Below, piece after piece: positions 44,316-52,319 of a stretch of DNA of 54,656 nt (its first letter is position 1; each line of letters starts with the position of its first letter). A model generated the notes under the pieces. That model had not been told where the DNA came from and searched no databases. It saw nothing but the letters and a program-made list of their open reading frames with translations. The stretch spans positions 1 to 54,656 of the forward strand of contig JAJBAW010000015.1 of assembly GCA_020532545.1 (NCBI GenBank), in the 5' to 3' direction. This stretch comes from Candidatus Cloacimonadota bacterium (GTDB taxonomy: Bacteria; Cloacimonadota; Cloacimonadia; Cloacimonadales; Cloacimonadaceae). A program made the position numbers and the translations under genes.

Positions 44316-47300
44316 CTACGGCTGCTCCTTGGAGAGCATAGCTTTATAGTAAGCCACTTTCTCAGAATTACCCATCTTCTCATAGCTCTCTATCAGATTA
44401 TTGAGGGTGATGATCGTATTGGGATGCTGAGGACCCAGCAAAGTATCACAGATCTGTAAAGCCTTTAGAAACAGGGGTTCGGTTTCAGCATACTTGCCTT
44501 GCGCCTTGTACACGGTGGCCAGATTGTTCAGCGCAGTTGCCGTTTCCAGGTACCGGTCACCCAAGACATCTTCCCTGATCTGCAGCGAACGCAGAAACAA
44601 GGGTTCGGCCTGGGCATAATGCCCTTGAGCATAGTACAAGCCAGCCAGATTCCCCAAGGAAGTTGCGGTATCGGGATGCTGAGTACCCAGGACCTGTTCA
44701 TTGATCTTAAGTGCCTGCAGATATATGGTTTCGGCCTCACTATACTTGCCCTGGGCCTTATACAAATGCGCCAGATTGTTCAGCGTAGTTGCCAGATCGG
44801 GATGTTCTGCCCCCAAAGTCTGCTGGATGATCTGTAGCGCTTGCAGGTATAAGGGCTCAGCCTGGGCATATTTGTTTTGAGCTTTGTACAAATCGGCCAG
44901 ATGGTGCAATGAAACTGCCGTATCAGGATGCCGGTCACCCAAAGCCTGCTCCATGATCCTATGTGCCTGTAGCAGCAAGGGCTCAGCTTCGGCATACCGG
45001 CCTTGGGCCCAGTACAAATTTGCCAGATTTCCCAGCGAATAGGCCGTATTAGGATGCTCTGCACCCAGGATCTGCTCCTTGATTTTGAGCGCGCGCAGAT
45101 GCAGGGGTTCGGCCTTATCGTACCGGCCTTGAGCTTGATAAAATACTGCCAGATTATTGAGAGTGGTCGCCGTGTCTGGATGCTCCGTGCCCAAAACCAG
45201 CTCCCTGATCTGAAGTGCCTGCAAATACAAGGGTTCTGCTTTAGCATACTGGCCTTGAGCTTGATACAGGTTCGCCAGATTGTTTAGCGTTTCTGCTGTA
45301 TCCGGATGCTCAGCACCCAGGACGCTCTCTCTGATCTGAAGTGCTTTGCCCAGATAGTGATAGGCCTGGACGAAGTCATATTTATCATAGAACCAGCATC
45401 CGGCTTGATCATAATAGGATGCAGCTCGTTCTGCCATCCCGGCCCGGTCAAAATGCAGAGCAATCTCCTCAGCATTCTCCTCCAGACGGTCCTGATAGAC
45501 GATCTCCATGGCTTCACCTGCCAATTGATGCAGATGTTTCAGCTTGGTGCTCAGCATGCTTTGATAGCTGATGTCCTTGATCAGGATATGACTGAAGATA
45601 TAGCGCAGTTCGCGGATTTCCTTCCAGATCAGATTTTCCTTGCCAGTTTCGAGCTCGGTTTTCAGATCTGCCTTCAGCATTTGGGAGAGGATGCTCACGT
45701 CAAATTCCAGGCCCAGGACGCTGGCGCCATAGAGGCAGTCCTTCACGCTTTGGCTGAGGCGATCGATGCGGCTGCTGATGATATCGCTGATGCTGAAGGT
45801 GCTGATGTGCCCCAACTCCTTGACGATTTTGCCTTTGTCGTTCAAGCTGCCAGTCTCCAAAAGATAGGAGGCCAATTGTTCTATGAAAAGGGGATTGCCC
45901 ATGGAACGGGTAAAGATCAGCTCGCTGGTCTCTTCGGGAACTTCGGACAGGCGCATGATGCTTTTTGTGAGGGCGCGGCTGCCATCAGCATCCAGAGAAT
46001 CCAGATCCAGATCGAGGCGCCGGTGTTTGGAAAGACCCAGTTCCACTTTGCTGCCATCGCTCTGAAAACGGCAGGGGCAGACGATGAGCAAGGGACGGAT
46101 CTCTGCCGCACTGAGGGCCTGAAAGTAGTCCCGGCTTTGCTCATCCAGCCACTGGCCGTCATCCAGATGGATCAAAACCGGCTTAATTTGCGCGAGTTTG
46201 CGGATAAAATAAACCCAGGCCGCCCTAAGCTGAGCAGGTCTTTGTTCTGCCGGCAGGATGCTCCAGATAGAGCCCTCCCAGTCATAGCCCAATAGAGAGG
46301 CAATGACGGATTCGATGCGCTGCATTTCGGCATCTTGGGGATAGATCTGGCTCCACAGCGCCCGGAACATCGCAATGCCAGCAGCCTCGGGCATCACAGG
46401 GTTATAGTAGAAATGGGCGCGGACAATTTGCTTGATGGCCTCAAGGGACTTTTTGAGGATAAGATCGCAATTGAGCTGATACCGGTAGCAGACCTGGCCT
46501 GGCCCTGAATCCGGCTGGCCATAAGGCGCCAGGGCTTCTGAGACCAAACGACTCTTGCCGATGCCAGCATCGCCATTGACGTAGATAATCACATTCTCTG
46601 AAGAGGCCAAAGCCTGATCGATTTGAGCTCTTATTTGCGCAATTTCGGCTGCCCTGCCCACAAAAGGACTGGCCTCCTGCGTCTGGGTTTGTACGGGGCG
46701 TTTGAGCCGGTAATAGCGGATGGGCTGGGCTATACCCTTTAGATTCAGGGAGCCCAGATAGGCAAAATCAAAGACGGAAAGCAGCTCTTGCCAGAGATAG
46801 GAATCCGCCAAAACCTCTCCAGGTCTGGCTTTGCTCATGAGGCGCGAAGCCAGATTCACCGGAGATCCCAAAGCGGTATATTCCCGTACCTTGCCACTAC
46901 CAGCGAAGGAAGCGATCACAGAACCGCAACTGAGCCCCAGAGCAAGCTGCGGGATATCCTCCACTGCTTCCAGGGCAAAATTGCAGATGCGCTCCAAAGT
47001 GCGATCTTCGCTGCGAGGTATGCCAAAAAGGATCAGCGCCACGAGGCCTTTGTCCGTGGCATCATATTTATTGATGAAGCCGCCATATTTATCGGCCAAA
47101 ACCTGTAAATGGGTGACTGCCGCTTCTCTTTCTGCACTGGGGATGCCTTCCAGATTCGCAAAGCAAAAGGCAGCCGAGCGGATTTCAGGCTGGAAGCTCT
47201 CATTATGGTATTTGGGATTCAGGAAAAGATCAAGGGCAGGAAGGTGGCCAGGGCTGTCACTGGTCTTTGCTTTGCTTGAGGGACCTTGGACGGGGAGCTG

Positions 47301-47909
47301 CAGTCTGTCTTCCAGCCAAGTTGCAGAGGGGAGAAAGCCTTGCGGCTGGCTGGGGATAAATATCTCAGTGGCTATCTGCTTAACGGCCTCAGCAGAAAAG
47401 ATGAGCTCCTCTTTCTGTTCGGAGAGTTCTGCCAGGGCTTTTAGCGGCTGGCCATAGAAGACGTATTCGTTTTGCAGGTCATTGGCATAAATCTGCCAGA
47501 AGATCTCTCCATAAGTAACTGTCTGCCGGACGGTAAGCGCAAAATCACCTGTAGAACAATGATAAACGCCCAGCTCCCGAAAGTATCTGATGATCTCCAG
47601 TCCGGCTTCAAGAGCCCGGTCCTGGTCGCGATCTGCTTCGCTGCCATCCGGGAAAACGGCGCAAAAAGCATCTCCAGCAAAGAGCGTGACGAAGCCGCCA
47701 TAACGCTCTACAAGCTGGATCGGCTCTTTGAAGACAAAATCCAGAAATATGCTCAACTCTTCGGCACCCTGTTTGCCGTGCTTCTGAAACTCTGTGCTGA
47801 TGGGCGTAAAATCTGCAATATCAAAGAGCAGAGCGAAGCCTGTGAAGCCACCTGCAAGCTCTTGCTTTGCTTGCCTTTGTAAAATGAACTCTGGTACGTA
47901 GCGAATCAT
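44316..47909 (-). CDS. Soluble-adenylyl-cyclase-like protein: two cyclase domains, STAND/AAA ATPase, eight TPRs
   Basis: A 1197-residue cytoplasmic protein with the architecture of eukaryotic sAC (ADCY10). Cyclase domain 1 (~20-200) keeps both metal aspartates, Asp30 (LLFDIADF) and Asp80 (FAGDAFC), but its Asn/Arg helix is degenerate. Domain 2 (~240-400) has lost the first Asp (FANLEG) but keeps a candidate substrate Lys (NKYDATDKG, ~281) and Thr-Asn-Arg in YTALGSPVNLASRL (~345-357). One composite active site is therefore expected. Next come an ATPase with Walker A GDAGIGKS (~448) and LIHLDDGQWLDE, a helical region, and eight 42-residue kinesin-light-chain-type TPRs (~850-1185; HPDTATTLNNLA ... 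YAKAEPLYLQAL). GGGAG six bases before the ATG fixes the start. Confidence 0.92.
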   Translation of the reverse strand: MIRYVPEFILQRQAKQELAGGFTGFALLFDIADFTPISTEFQKHGKQGAEELSIFLDFVFKEPIQLVERYGGFVTLFAGDAFCAVFPDGSEADRDQDRALEAGLEIIRYFRELGVYHCSTGDFALTVRQTVTYGEIFWQIYANDLQNEYVFYGQPLKALAELSEQKEELIFSAEAVKQIATEIFIPSQPQGFLPSATWLEDRLQLPVQGPSSKAKTSDSPGHLPALDLFLNPKYHNESFQPEIRSAAFCFANLEGIPSAEREAAVTHLQVLADKYGGFINKYDATDKGLVALILFGIPRSEDRTLERICNFALEAVEDIPQLALGLSCGSVIASFAGSGKVREYTALGSPVNLASRLMSKARPGEVLADSYLWQELLSVFDFAYLGSLNLKGIAQPIRYYRLKRPVQTQTQEASPFVGRAAEIAQIRAQIDQALASSENVIIYVNGDAGIGKSRLVSEALAPYGQPDSGPGQVCYRYQLNCDLILKKSLEAIKQIVRAHFYYNPVMPEAAGIAMFRALWSQIYPQDAEMQRIESVIASLLGYDWEGSIWSILPAEQRPAQLRAAWVYFIRKLAQIKPVLIHLDDGQWLDEQSRDYFQALSAAEIRPLLIVCPCRFQSDGSKVELGLSKHRRLDLDLDSLDADGSRALTKSIMRLSEVPEETSELIFTRSMGNPLFIEQLASYLLETGSLNDKGKIVKELGHISTFSISDIISSRIDRLSQSVKDCLYGASVLGLEFDVSILSQMLKADLKTELETGKENLIWKEIRELRYIFSHILIKDISYQSMLSTKLKHLHQLAGEAMEIVYQDRLEENAEEIALHFDRAGMAERAASYYDQAGCWFYDKYDFVQAYHYLGKALQIRESVLGAEHPDTAETLNNLANLYQAQGQYAKAEPLYLQALQIRELVLGTEHPDTATTLNNLAVFYQAQGRYDKAEPLHLRALKIKEQILGAEHPNTAYSLGNLANLYWAQGRYAEAEPLLLQAHRIMEQALGDRHPDTAVSLHHLADLYKAQNKYAQAEPLYLQALQIIQQTLGAEHPDLATTLNNLAHLYKAQGKYSEAETIYLQALKINEQVLGTQHPDTATSLGNLAGLYYAQGHYAQAEPLFLRSLQIREDVLGDRYLETATALNNLATVYKAQGKYAETEPLFLKALQICDTLLGPQHPNTIITLNNLIESYEKMGNSEKVAYYKAMLSKEQP

Positions 47910-48136
47910 AATCTCTCCCGGAGGTGTTGATCTTGAAACACAAAGCAGTTCCTGAGCTTCGGGCTGGTAAGGAACACTATTTATTCCAAGTTCTGGGTCT
48001 CTGCATCAGCAGATTCATCCTATTCACGATATATCTGCTGATGCTTTTGAGGTCAAGAATTATCTTTTTTATGAAGGGTGGGTGATGGAGGTTTAGAAAG
48101 TTGAGAGGGTTTAGGGGGTTTAGAGGGTTTAGGGGG

Positions 48137-48645
48137 TTCAAAGTGCCTAATCTAACTATATATATACGTTTATTTTAGCGGCATTTTGGACTTCAAAAAT
48201 CATGGCTTTCACGGTTACCTTAGCGGCATTTTGGACTTCAAGCGGCAATGGCAATGGGATACGTTGCAGACGGCTGTTGAAGTCCATTCCGGCCTGTTAT
48301 TAACGCTAAAGTTGATATAATCGAAGCTGTGAGTCTTGGAGTTCAAGGTGCCTAAGCTAACTATCAACTTACCATGAGCTTAGCGGCACTTTGGACTTCA
48401 AGCGACAATAGCAATGGGAAACCTTGTCGACGGCTGTTGAAGTCCATTCCGGCCTGTTATTAACGCTAACACTGAAATAATCGAAGCTGTGAGTCTTGGA
48501 GTTCAAGGTGCCTAAGCTAACTATCAACTTACCATGAGCTTAGCGGCACTTTGGACTTCAAGCGACAATAGCAATGGGAAACCTTGTCGACGGCTGTTGA
48601 AGTCCATTCCGGCCTGTTATTAACGCTAAAGTTGAAATAATCGAA
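48137..48645. repeat. 160-bp tandem repeat array (about 2.7 units plus a partial) with internal hairpins
   Basis: Units begin with TAGCGGCA at 48221, 48381 and 48541, an exact 160-bp period. Units two and three are almost identical; the third fades near 48648. A partial copy with GTTCAAAGTGCC and TTAGCGGCATTTTGGACTTC lies at 48137-48196, and a single dispersed copy at 51686-51770. Each unit can form hairpin A (GTTCAAGGTGCC with GGCACTTTGGAC) or hairpin B (TGGACTTCAA with TTGAAGTCCA), which share the same central strand. Upstream (48095-48137) is a short GGGTTTAG-type simple repeat. No gene is supported in 47910-48885. Confidence 0.85.
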
Positions 48646-48729
48646 GCCGGATTGAACTCCAACGCCTTTCATAATCCGTAGCGAAAATGTGTTTTCAGTC
48701 AAGTTAGATAGCATACATCAGTCACACAG

Positions 48730-48762
48730 TGGTTTGAGTCCTGTAAGGACGACATATTTTGG
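48730..48762 (+). repeat. GAGTCCTGTA(A/G)GGACGA repeat, second copy
   Basis: GGTTTGAGTCCTGTAAGGAC continuing into GACATATTTT. It is the inverse of the copy at 44173-44201. Confidence 0.55.
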
Positions 48763-48885
48763 GTTGATCAAGTTGAGAGATTCGAGAAGGTTTAGCTCCC
48801 CTAAGCCTTGAAAGAATCCAAGTGCTGGTTTTTCTATCATCACGCCCCGATCTGCAGCCTATCAAAGACTATTTCCTGACCCTTT

Positions 48886-49692
48886 TTACTGGGTAAAACC
48901 TGACAATAAACGGCAGAGTTCCAGCCGGTCCGGGTCCAAATCCTGTCTTCCGTAAGCATCTAAAAAGGCATCCTTATAGATAGCGGTTTTAAGATTGTAT
49001 TGCAAAGTCCAGATACCCCAAAACAAGTCGTAATGCCTATCGCCGACCCCACCTGTGCCCAGATCTATAAAACCGGTCAGGCAAAAATCCTGCATGATGA
49101 TATTGGGTAGGCAGTAATCTCCATGAATTATGACATCCGCAAGCCCTGAGTCTTTGAGTGCCATCAAGCGCTCGGCTGCCGCTTTGATATCCTCTTTGAT
49201 GATAGCTTTGTCCGCATAGCCACGCAAGATATTCCTTTCACTTTGGGCAAGCATTTCTGCCAGGCGAGAAGGAAACGGACAGTCCAGGATCGGCAGGCTA
49301 TGGATAATCCTGAGCGAGGCGCCGAATACTTCTGCTAATTTTACCGGATGCTGCAGGTATCGTTCCGCTATGCCATCTTCGCCCTCCAAAGCTGCGGAAA
49401 GCAGATAATCTCTGCCTTGCTCGCTGATATAATCCAAAACTGCCGGAGCAAGATTGTGGCTGTGCATGAAGCTCATCATCTTCATCTCACGGGAGAGCGT
49501 ACCCTGCCTGCTTATTTTCAGGAAAGCCCGTTGGGGCCCGTCTATATATATGGTCTGCGCTGCCTCAGAGCAACTGCTGTCATAGAGCCTGGCCTGGTTC
49601 CAGTAAGGCCTGAGTGCTGCAGGAAACGAATCCTGATTGATGATAATTTCCGTTTTCTTCATGCCTTGAGTTAAGCTGAGAGATTGGGCCAT
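48886..49692 (-). CDS. APH(3')-like aminoglycoside/small-molecule phosphotransferase
   Basis: A 268-residue kinase of the APH fold, close in length to APH(3') enzymes (about 264). The ATP lysine lies in AFLKISRQG (~58). The catalytic loop is IIHGDYCLPNII (~189-200), with its catalytic Asp and metal Asn. The metal Asp is in GFIDLGTGGVGDRHYDL (~208). This last stretch is closest to APH(3')-type enzymes among kinase-like families, but chromosomal relatives often phosphorylate other substrates, so resistance is not implied. The start is uncertain: MAQS at 49692 has no ribosome site, and MKKTE at 49662 has AAGG too close. No mobile element borders it. Confidence 0.85.
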   Translation of the reverse strand: MAQSLSLTQGMKKTEIIINQDSFPAALRPYWNQARLYDSSCSEAAQTIYIDGPQRAFLKISRQGTLSREMKMMSFMHSHNLAPAVLDYISEQGRDYLLSAALEGEDGIAERYLQHPVKLAEVFGASLRIIHSLPILDCPFPSRLAEMLAQSERNILRGYADKAIIKEDIKAAAERLMALKDSGLADVIIHGDYCLPNIIMQDFCLTGFIDLGTGGVGDRHYDLFWGIWTLQYNLKTAIYKDAFLDAYGRQDLDPDRLELCRLLSGFTQ

Positions 49693-49846
49693 TTGTCAAG
49701 CTTTCATTGCATTCAGGCATCCCCCCAAAAAACTAATGGTCACAGGGATGGGAAGGATTAAATCCGTGTGACTATTCAATAAACTACAGCACCCAGTACT
49801 GCCCATATAAAAATGGAGATGCCCATTTTGCGCATATATGCATGGA

Positions 49847-49886
49847 AAAACGAAAGCGGAGACCTATGGCATTGCAGGTCTCCGCT
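49847..49886 (-). terminator. Terminator of the LamG-type secreted-protein gene
   Basis: On the minus strand an 11-bp perfect stem AGCGGAGACCT/AGGTCTCCGCT (49855-49886) is followed by TTCGTTTTTCC, 25 bp past the stop codon. Confidence 0.88.
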
Positions 49887-49910
49887 ATATTTCTTGTCTT
49901 TAAACTGTTA

Positions 49911-51311
49911 TTATTTCAAAAGCGCCGCTTTCTTAACAAAGCTGTCTTTTCCGGCATTCATACGAATGTAATAAATACCAGTCGCGCAATCATCTGCATT
50001 CTCGTCAAGACCATTCCAGATCAGCTTCCAATTTCCAGCAGCCTTTTGGCCTTCAGTGATTTGACGAACAATCTGTCCGCGGGAATTGTAAATCACGAAG
50101 CTGACATCGGCATCTTTAGCAAGGCCGTAAGCGATGGTGGTGCTGGGATTAAAAGGATTGGGATAAACGGAGCTTAAGCCGCTGATCAATGGTATTTCGG
50201 GAGTATCCTGATGGGCGTTGGAGTTATAAAGAACCGTGTTTGGGCCATAATAATCCACGCTGCCATCCATATTATGCACGCTCAGCCAGTAATAATAAGT
50301 GCCGGAATCATAGAGCTCGGCATCCACAAATTCATAATTTTGCAGTTCACCGGTATTACTGGGGGCGATCAAAGGGCTCACGATGATGGCATCCGCAAGC
50401 TTATCGGAAATTCCCCGATAGATGTAAAAGCCGCTCACGCCAGTTTCGGACTGGGTGGTCCACTGCAGGCGCACAAAGAGATCGGCGGTAAGGACTGCAG
50501 TAAAGGAAGAAAGTTCTACGGGGAGGGTAGGGTTTCCATCTGCCCAGTCTGTGCCATCGAGTAAGGCTCCATCTATGCCACTTGCAGAGCTGTCAAAAGC
50601 AGTTGTTCCGGAGCCTTCATTGAATTTCCAATACCCTATTAAACTGATGGGATAGGGCGCAGGAAGTTCGCGATTCATATCTGCCTGAATTTCAGCAATT
50701 GTGCGAGCATATTTCCAAATGCGGAATTCGTCCATTAATCCTACATAAGGCAGCTTCGAATTCTCAACTTGTCTGCCAAATGCGTCCACATTTGGATAGG
50801 CCGAAAATGTCCCGCTTACATAAGCTGTATTAGCAAATGTCGGGCTGTTGTTTTGTGCTGCTGGGGTAGCATTCCCATCAATGTATATGCGAATATATTT
50901 ATCTCCGGAAGCGTAGCTTACCACAACAGCAATATGGTACCATTCTTCGGCAACAATAGCTCCTGCGACAGTATTAGCAGTAATAGAATTTGGGGAAGCC
51001 TCCCAGTTCCTACTCCTTGCAATGGCAGATAAGCTTCCATCTGCTTCAATATCCAGAGCAAATGCAGAGCTATGCCCATCAGCTAATATATTGAAAATTC
51101 TGGACAGAGAAGAAGTACTTGCTGGCTTGACCCATCCTTCAAAAGTCAGGCCTGATGCTCCACTAAAAAGTTGATTGTATTGATTGAGACCAAGTGATAT
51201 ATAATCATTGGGAGTTCCCGGATTAAAACGGACTGCATTATTCGCCGCAAAGCATGATGTCGCTGCTACTGCAAGTAGCATAATGATAAGTAAGATCTGT
51301 TTATGTTTCAT
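49911..51311 (-). CDS. Secreted LamG/concanavalin-type protein with FlgD-like sorting tail
   Basis: A 466-residue exported protein. After the signal peptide (MKHKQILLIIMLLAVAATSCFA) a laminin-G-like jelly-roll domain spans about 25-240, recognisable from LTFEGWVKPAS, EEWYHIAVVVSYASGDKYIR, the DEFRIWKYART strand and LIGYWKFNEGSGTTAFDSS. A fibronectin-like segment (VRLQWTTQSETGVSGFYIYR, ~285) leads to the FlgD-like tail with YPNPFNPSTTIAYGL, ending VKKAALLK. It is probably a surface glycan-binding protein; no catalytic domain was seen. AGGAGG precedes the ATG, and a strong terminator follows. Confidence 0.9.
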   Translation of the reverse strand: MKHKQILLIIMLLAVAATSCFAANNAVRFNPGTPNDYISLGLNQYNQLFSGASGLTFEGWVKPASTSSLSRIFNILADGHSSAFALDIEADGSLSAIARSRNWEASPNSITANTVAGAIVAEEWYHIAVVVSYASGDKYIRIYIDGNATPAAQNNSPTFANTAYVSGTFSAYPNVDAFGRQVENSKLPYVGLMDEFRIWKYARTIAEIQADMNRELPAPYPISLIGYWKFNEGSGTTAFDSSASGIDGALLDGTDWADGNPTLPVELSSFTAVLTADLFVRLQWTTQSETGVSGFYIYRGISDKLADAIIVSPLIAPSNTGELQNYEFVDAELYDSGTYYYWLSVHNMDGSVDYYGPNTVLYNSNAHQDTPEIPLISGLSSVYPNPFNPSTTIAYGLAKDADVSFVIYNSRGQIVRQITEGQKAAGNWKLIWNGLDENADDCATGIYYIRMNAGKDSFVKKAALLK

Positions 51312-51611
51312 AATTTCCTCCTATAAAACACGGTATAACCGTTAATAAATTGATCAAGATTAAGACGATTGAACGTCATAGAACTGAGTATACAATAATC
51401 AGCTTGATTCTGCTGTCAAGGACAATTTGGGGAGCTTGAGAAAATGGAGGGGGAGGAGACTGTTCAATTCCTCTCCCCAAGTCACGCCACTTTCTTATGC
51501 ACTTTAAGGCGAATAAGTGGCCAAAGCCTATTATATTCCGGATTATCCAGGCATCATACCTGCGAAGCGAGAACAGGACGCTATTTTAGACAAGTCCTGA
51601 ATATGTGGGTT

Positions 51612-51640
51612 GTAGGGGTTTTGGGCGAAAACCCAAGTCC
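51612..51640 (+). repeat. GTAGGGG-type palindromic repeat, third copy
   Basis: GTAGGGGTTTTGGGCGAAAA followed by CCCAAGTCC. The stem GGGTTTT/AAAACCC loop GGGCG corresponds to the two copies near 5.7 kb. Confidence 0.6.
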
Positions 51641-51685
51641 TGCATATGAATGATGATGATGATAGAACACAGATCGGGCGGTTCG

Positions 51686-51770
51686 TGTGAGTCTTGGTGT
51701 TCAAAGTGCCTAAGATAACTATCAATTTACCATAAGCTTAGCGGCACTTTGGACTTCAAGCGGCAAAGAG
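51686..51770 (+). repeat. Dispersed single copy of the 48-kb hairpin repeat
   Basis: GTGTGAGTCTTGGTGTTCAA through GGACTTCAAGCGGCAA matches the hairpin-A part of the 160-bp unit with few changes, 3 kb from the array and with the APH and LamG genes between. Confidence 0.75.
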
Positions 51771-51842
51771 AGTCTTTTTCATCCTGCGTTTTTCATCCTG
51801 CGGATAAACCAGCATTCTGGGCTGCTTTCTGCTTTGGGAAGC

Positions 51843-51919
51843 TTAATCACCCCTTCATCTACCCTTAATCAAGCGTTAACAATTAACGCTTGATTAAGGG
51901 TAGATGAAGGGGTGATTAA
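51843..51919. repeat. 77-bp perfect hairpin (37-bp arms, CAA loop)
   Basis: Positions 51843-51879 are exactly complementary to 51883-51919, separated only by CAA. The arms begin TTAATCACCCCTTCATCTAC. No T-tract follows, so it is not an ordinary terminator. Nothing else in 51312-52319 looks like a gene. Confidence 0.9.
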
Positions 51920-52065
51920 TGCCTTGGAGAGAGGGAGAAGGGATCAAATACATTGGTATTTCCTATCTAATATCTAATTATCTTGGAGAGTAAGCCTTTT
52001 AACTATACAGGCAAAACCCTTGAAAATAGTGAATAGGAGCATGAAGAAAGAGCAGCTCTGCCCGC

Positions 52066-52233
52066 TCCGCAGGAACGGCGTCCTGCGCTACGATAAAACG
52101 CTAAAACGCTAAAACGCTAAAACCTCTTTTAATCCAATCTATCCAGCCCATCCACCCGATCTGTATTCTATGCCAAAAACTATGCAGTAGATAGTCAGCA
52201 GAGCTTTCGCAGGACCGGCGTCCTGCGCTACGA
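52066..52233. repeat. Two GCAGGA-CGGCG-TCCTGC repeats and an AAAACGCT microsatellite
   Basis: CGCAGGAACGGCGTCCTGCG then CTACG at 52068-52092, and the same with ACCGG at 52208-52232, each a GCAGGA/TCCTGC hairpin. Between them, AAAACGCT is repeated three to four times at 52094-52121. They lie 90-250 bp upstream of der. Confidence 0.65.
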
Positions 52234-52319
52234 ACGGCATCCCGTGCTACAGCGGTTTACATTGACAAAAACAGCCCCTTCAAAATGCTGGAACAAATAG
52301 TATTTAAAGGCAGTAATCA

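Noticed and set aside
48221-48645. Regular repeats at 48.2-48.6 kb as a CRISPR array
   Set aside because: The 160-bp units are contiguous near-identical copies with no short repeat/unique spacer alternation, and no cas genes are nearby.
51843-51919. Phage or integron attachment site
   Set aside because: No integrase or tRNA gene is present and the structure is a simple long palindrome.
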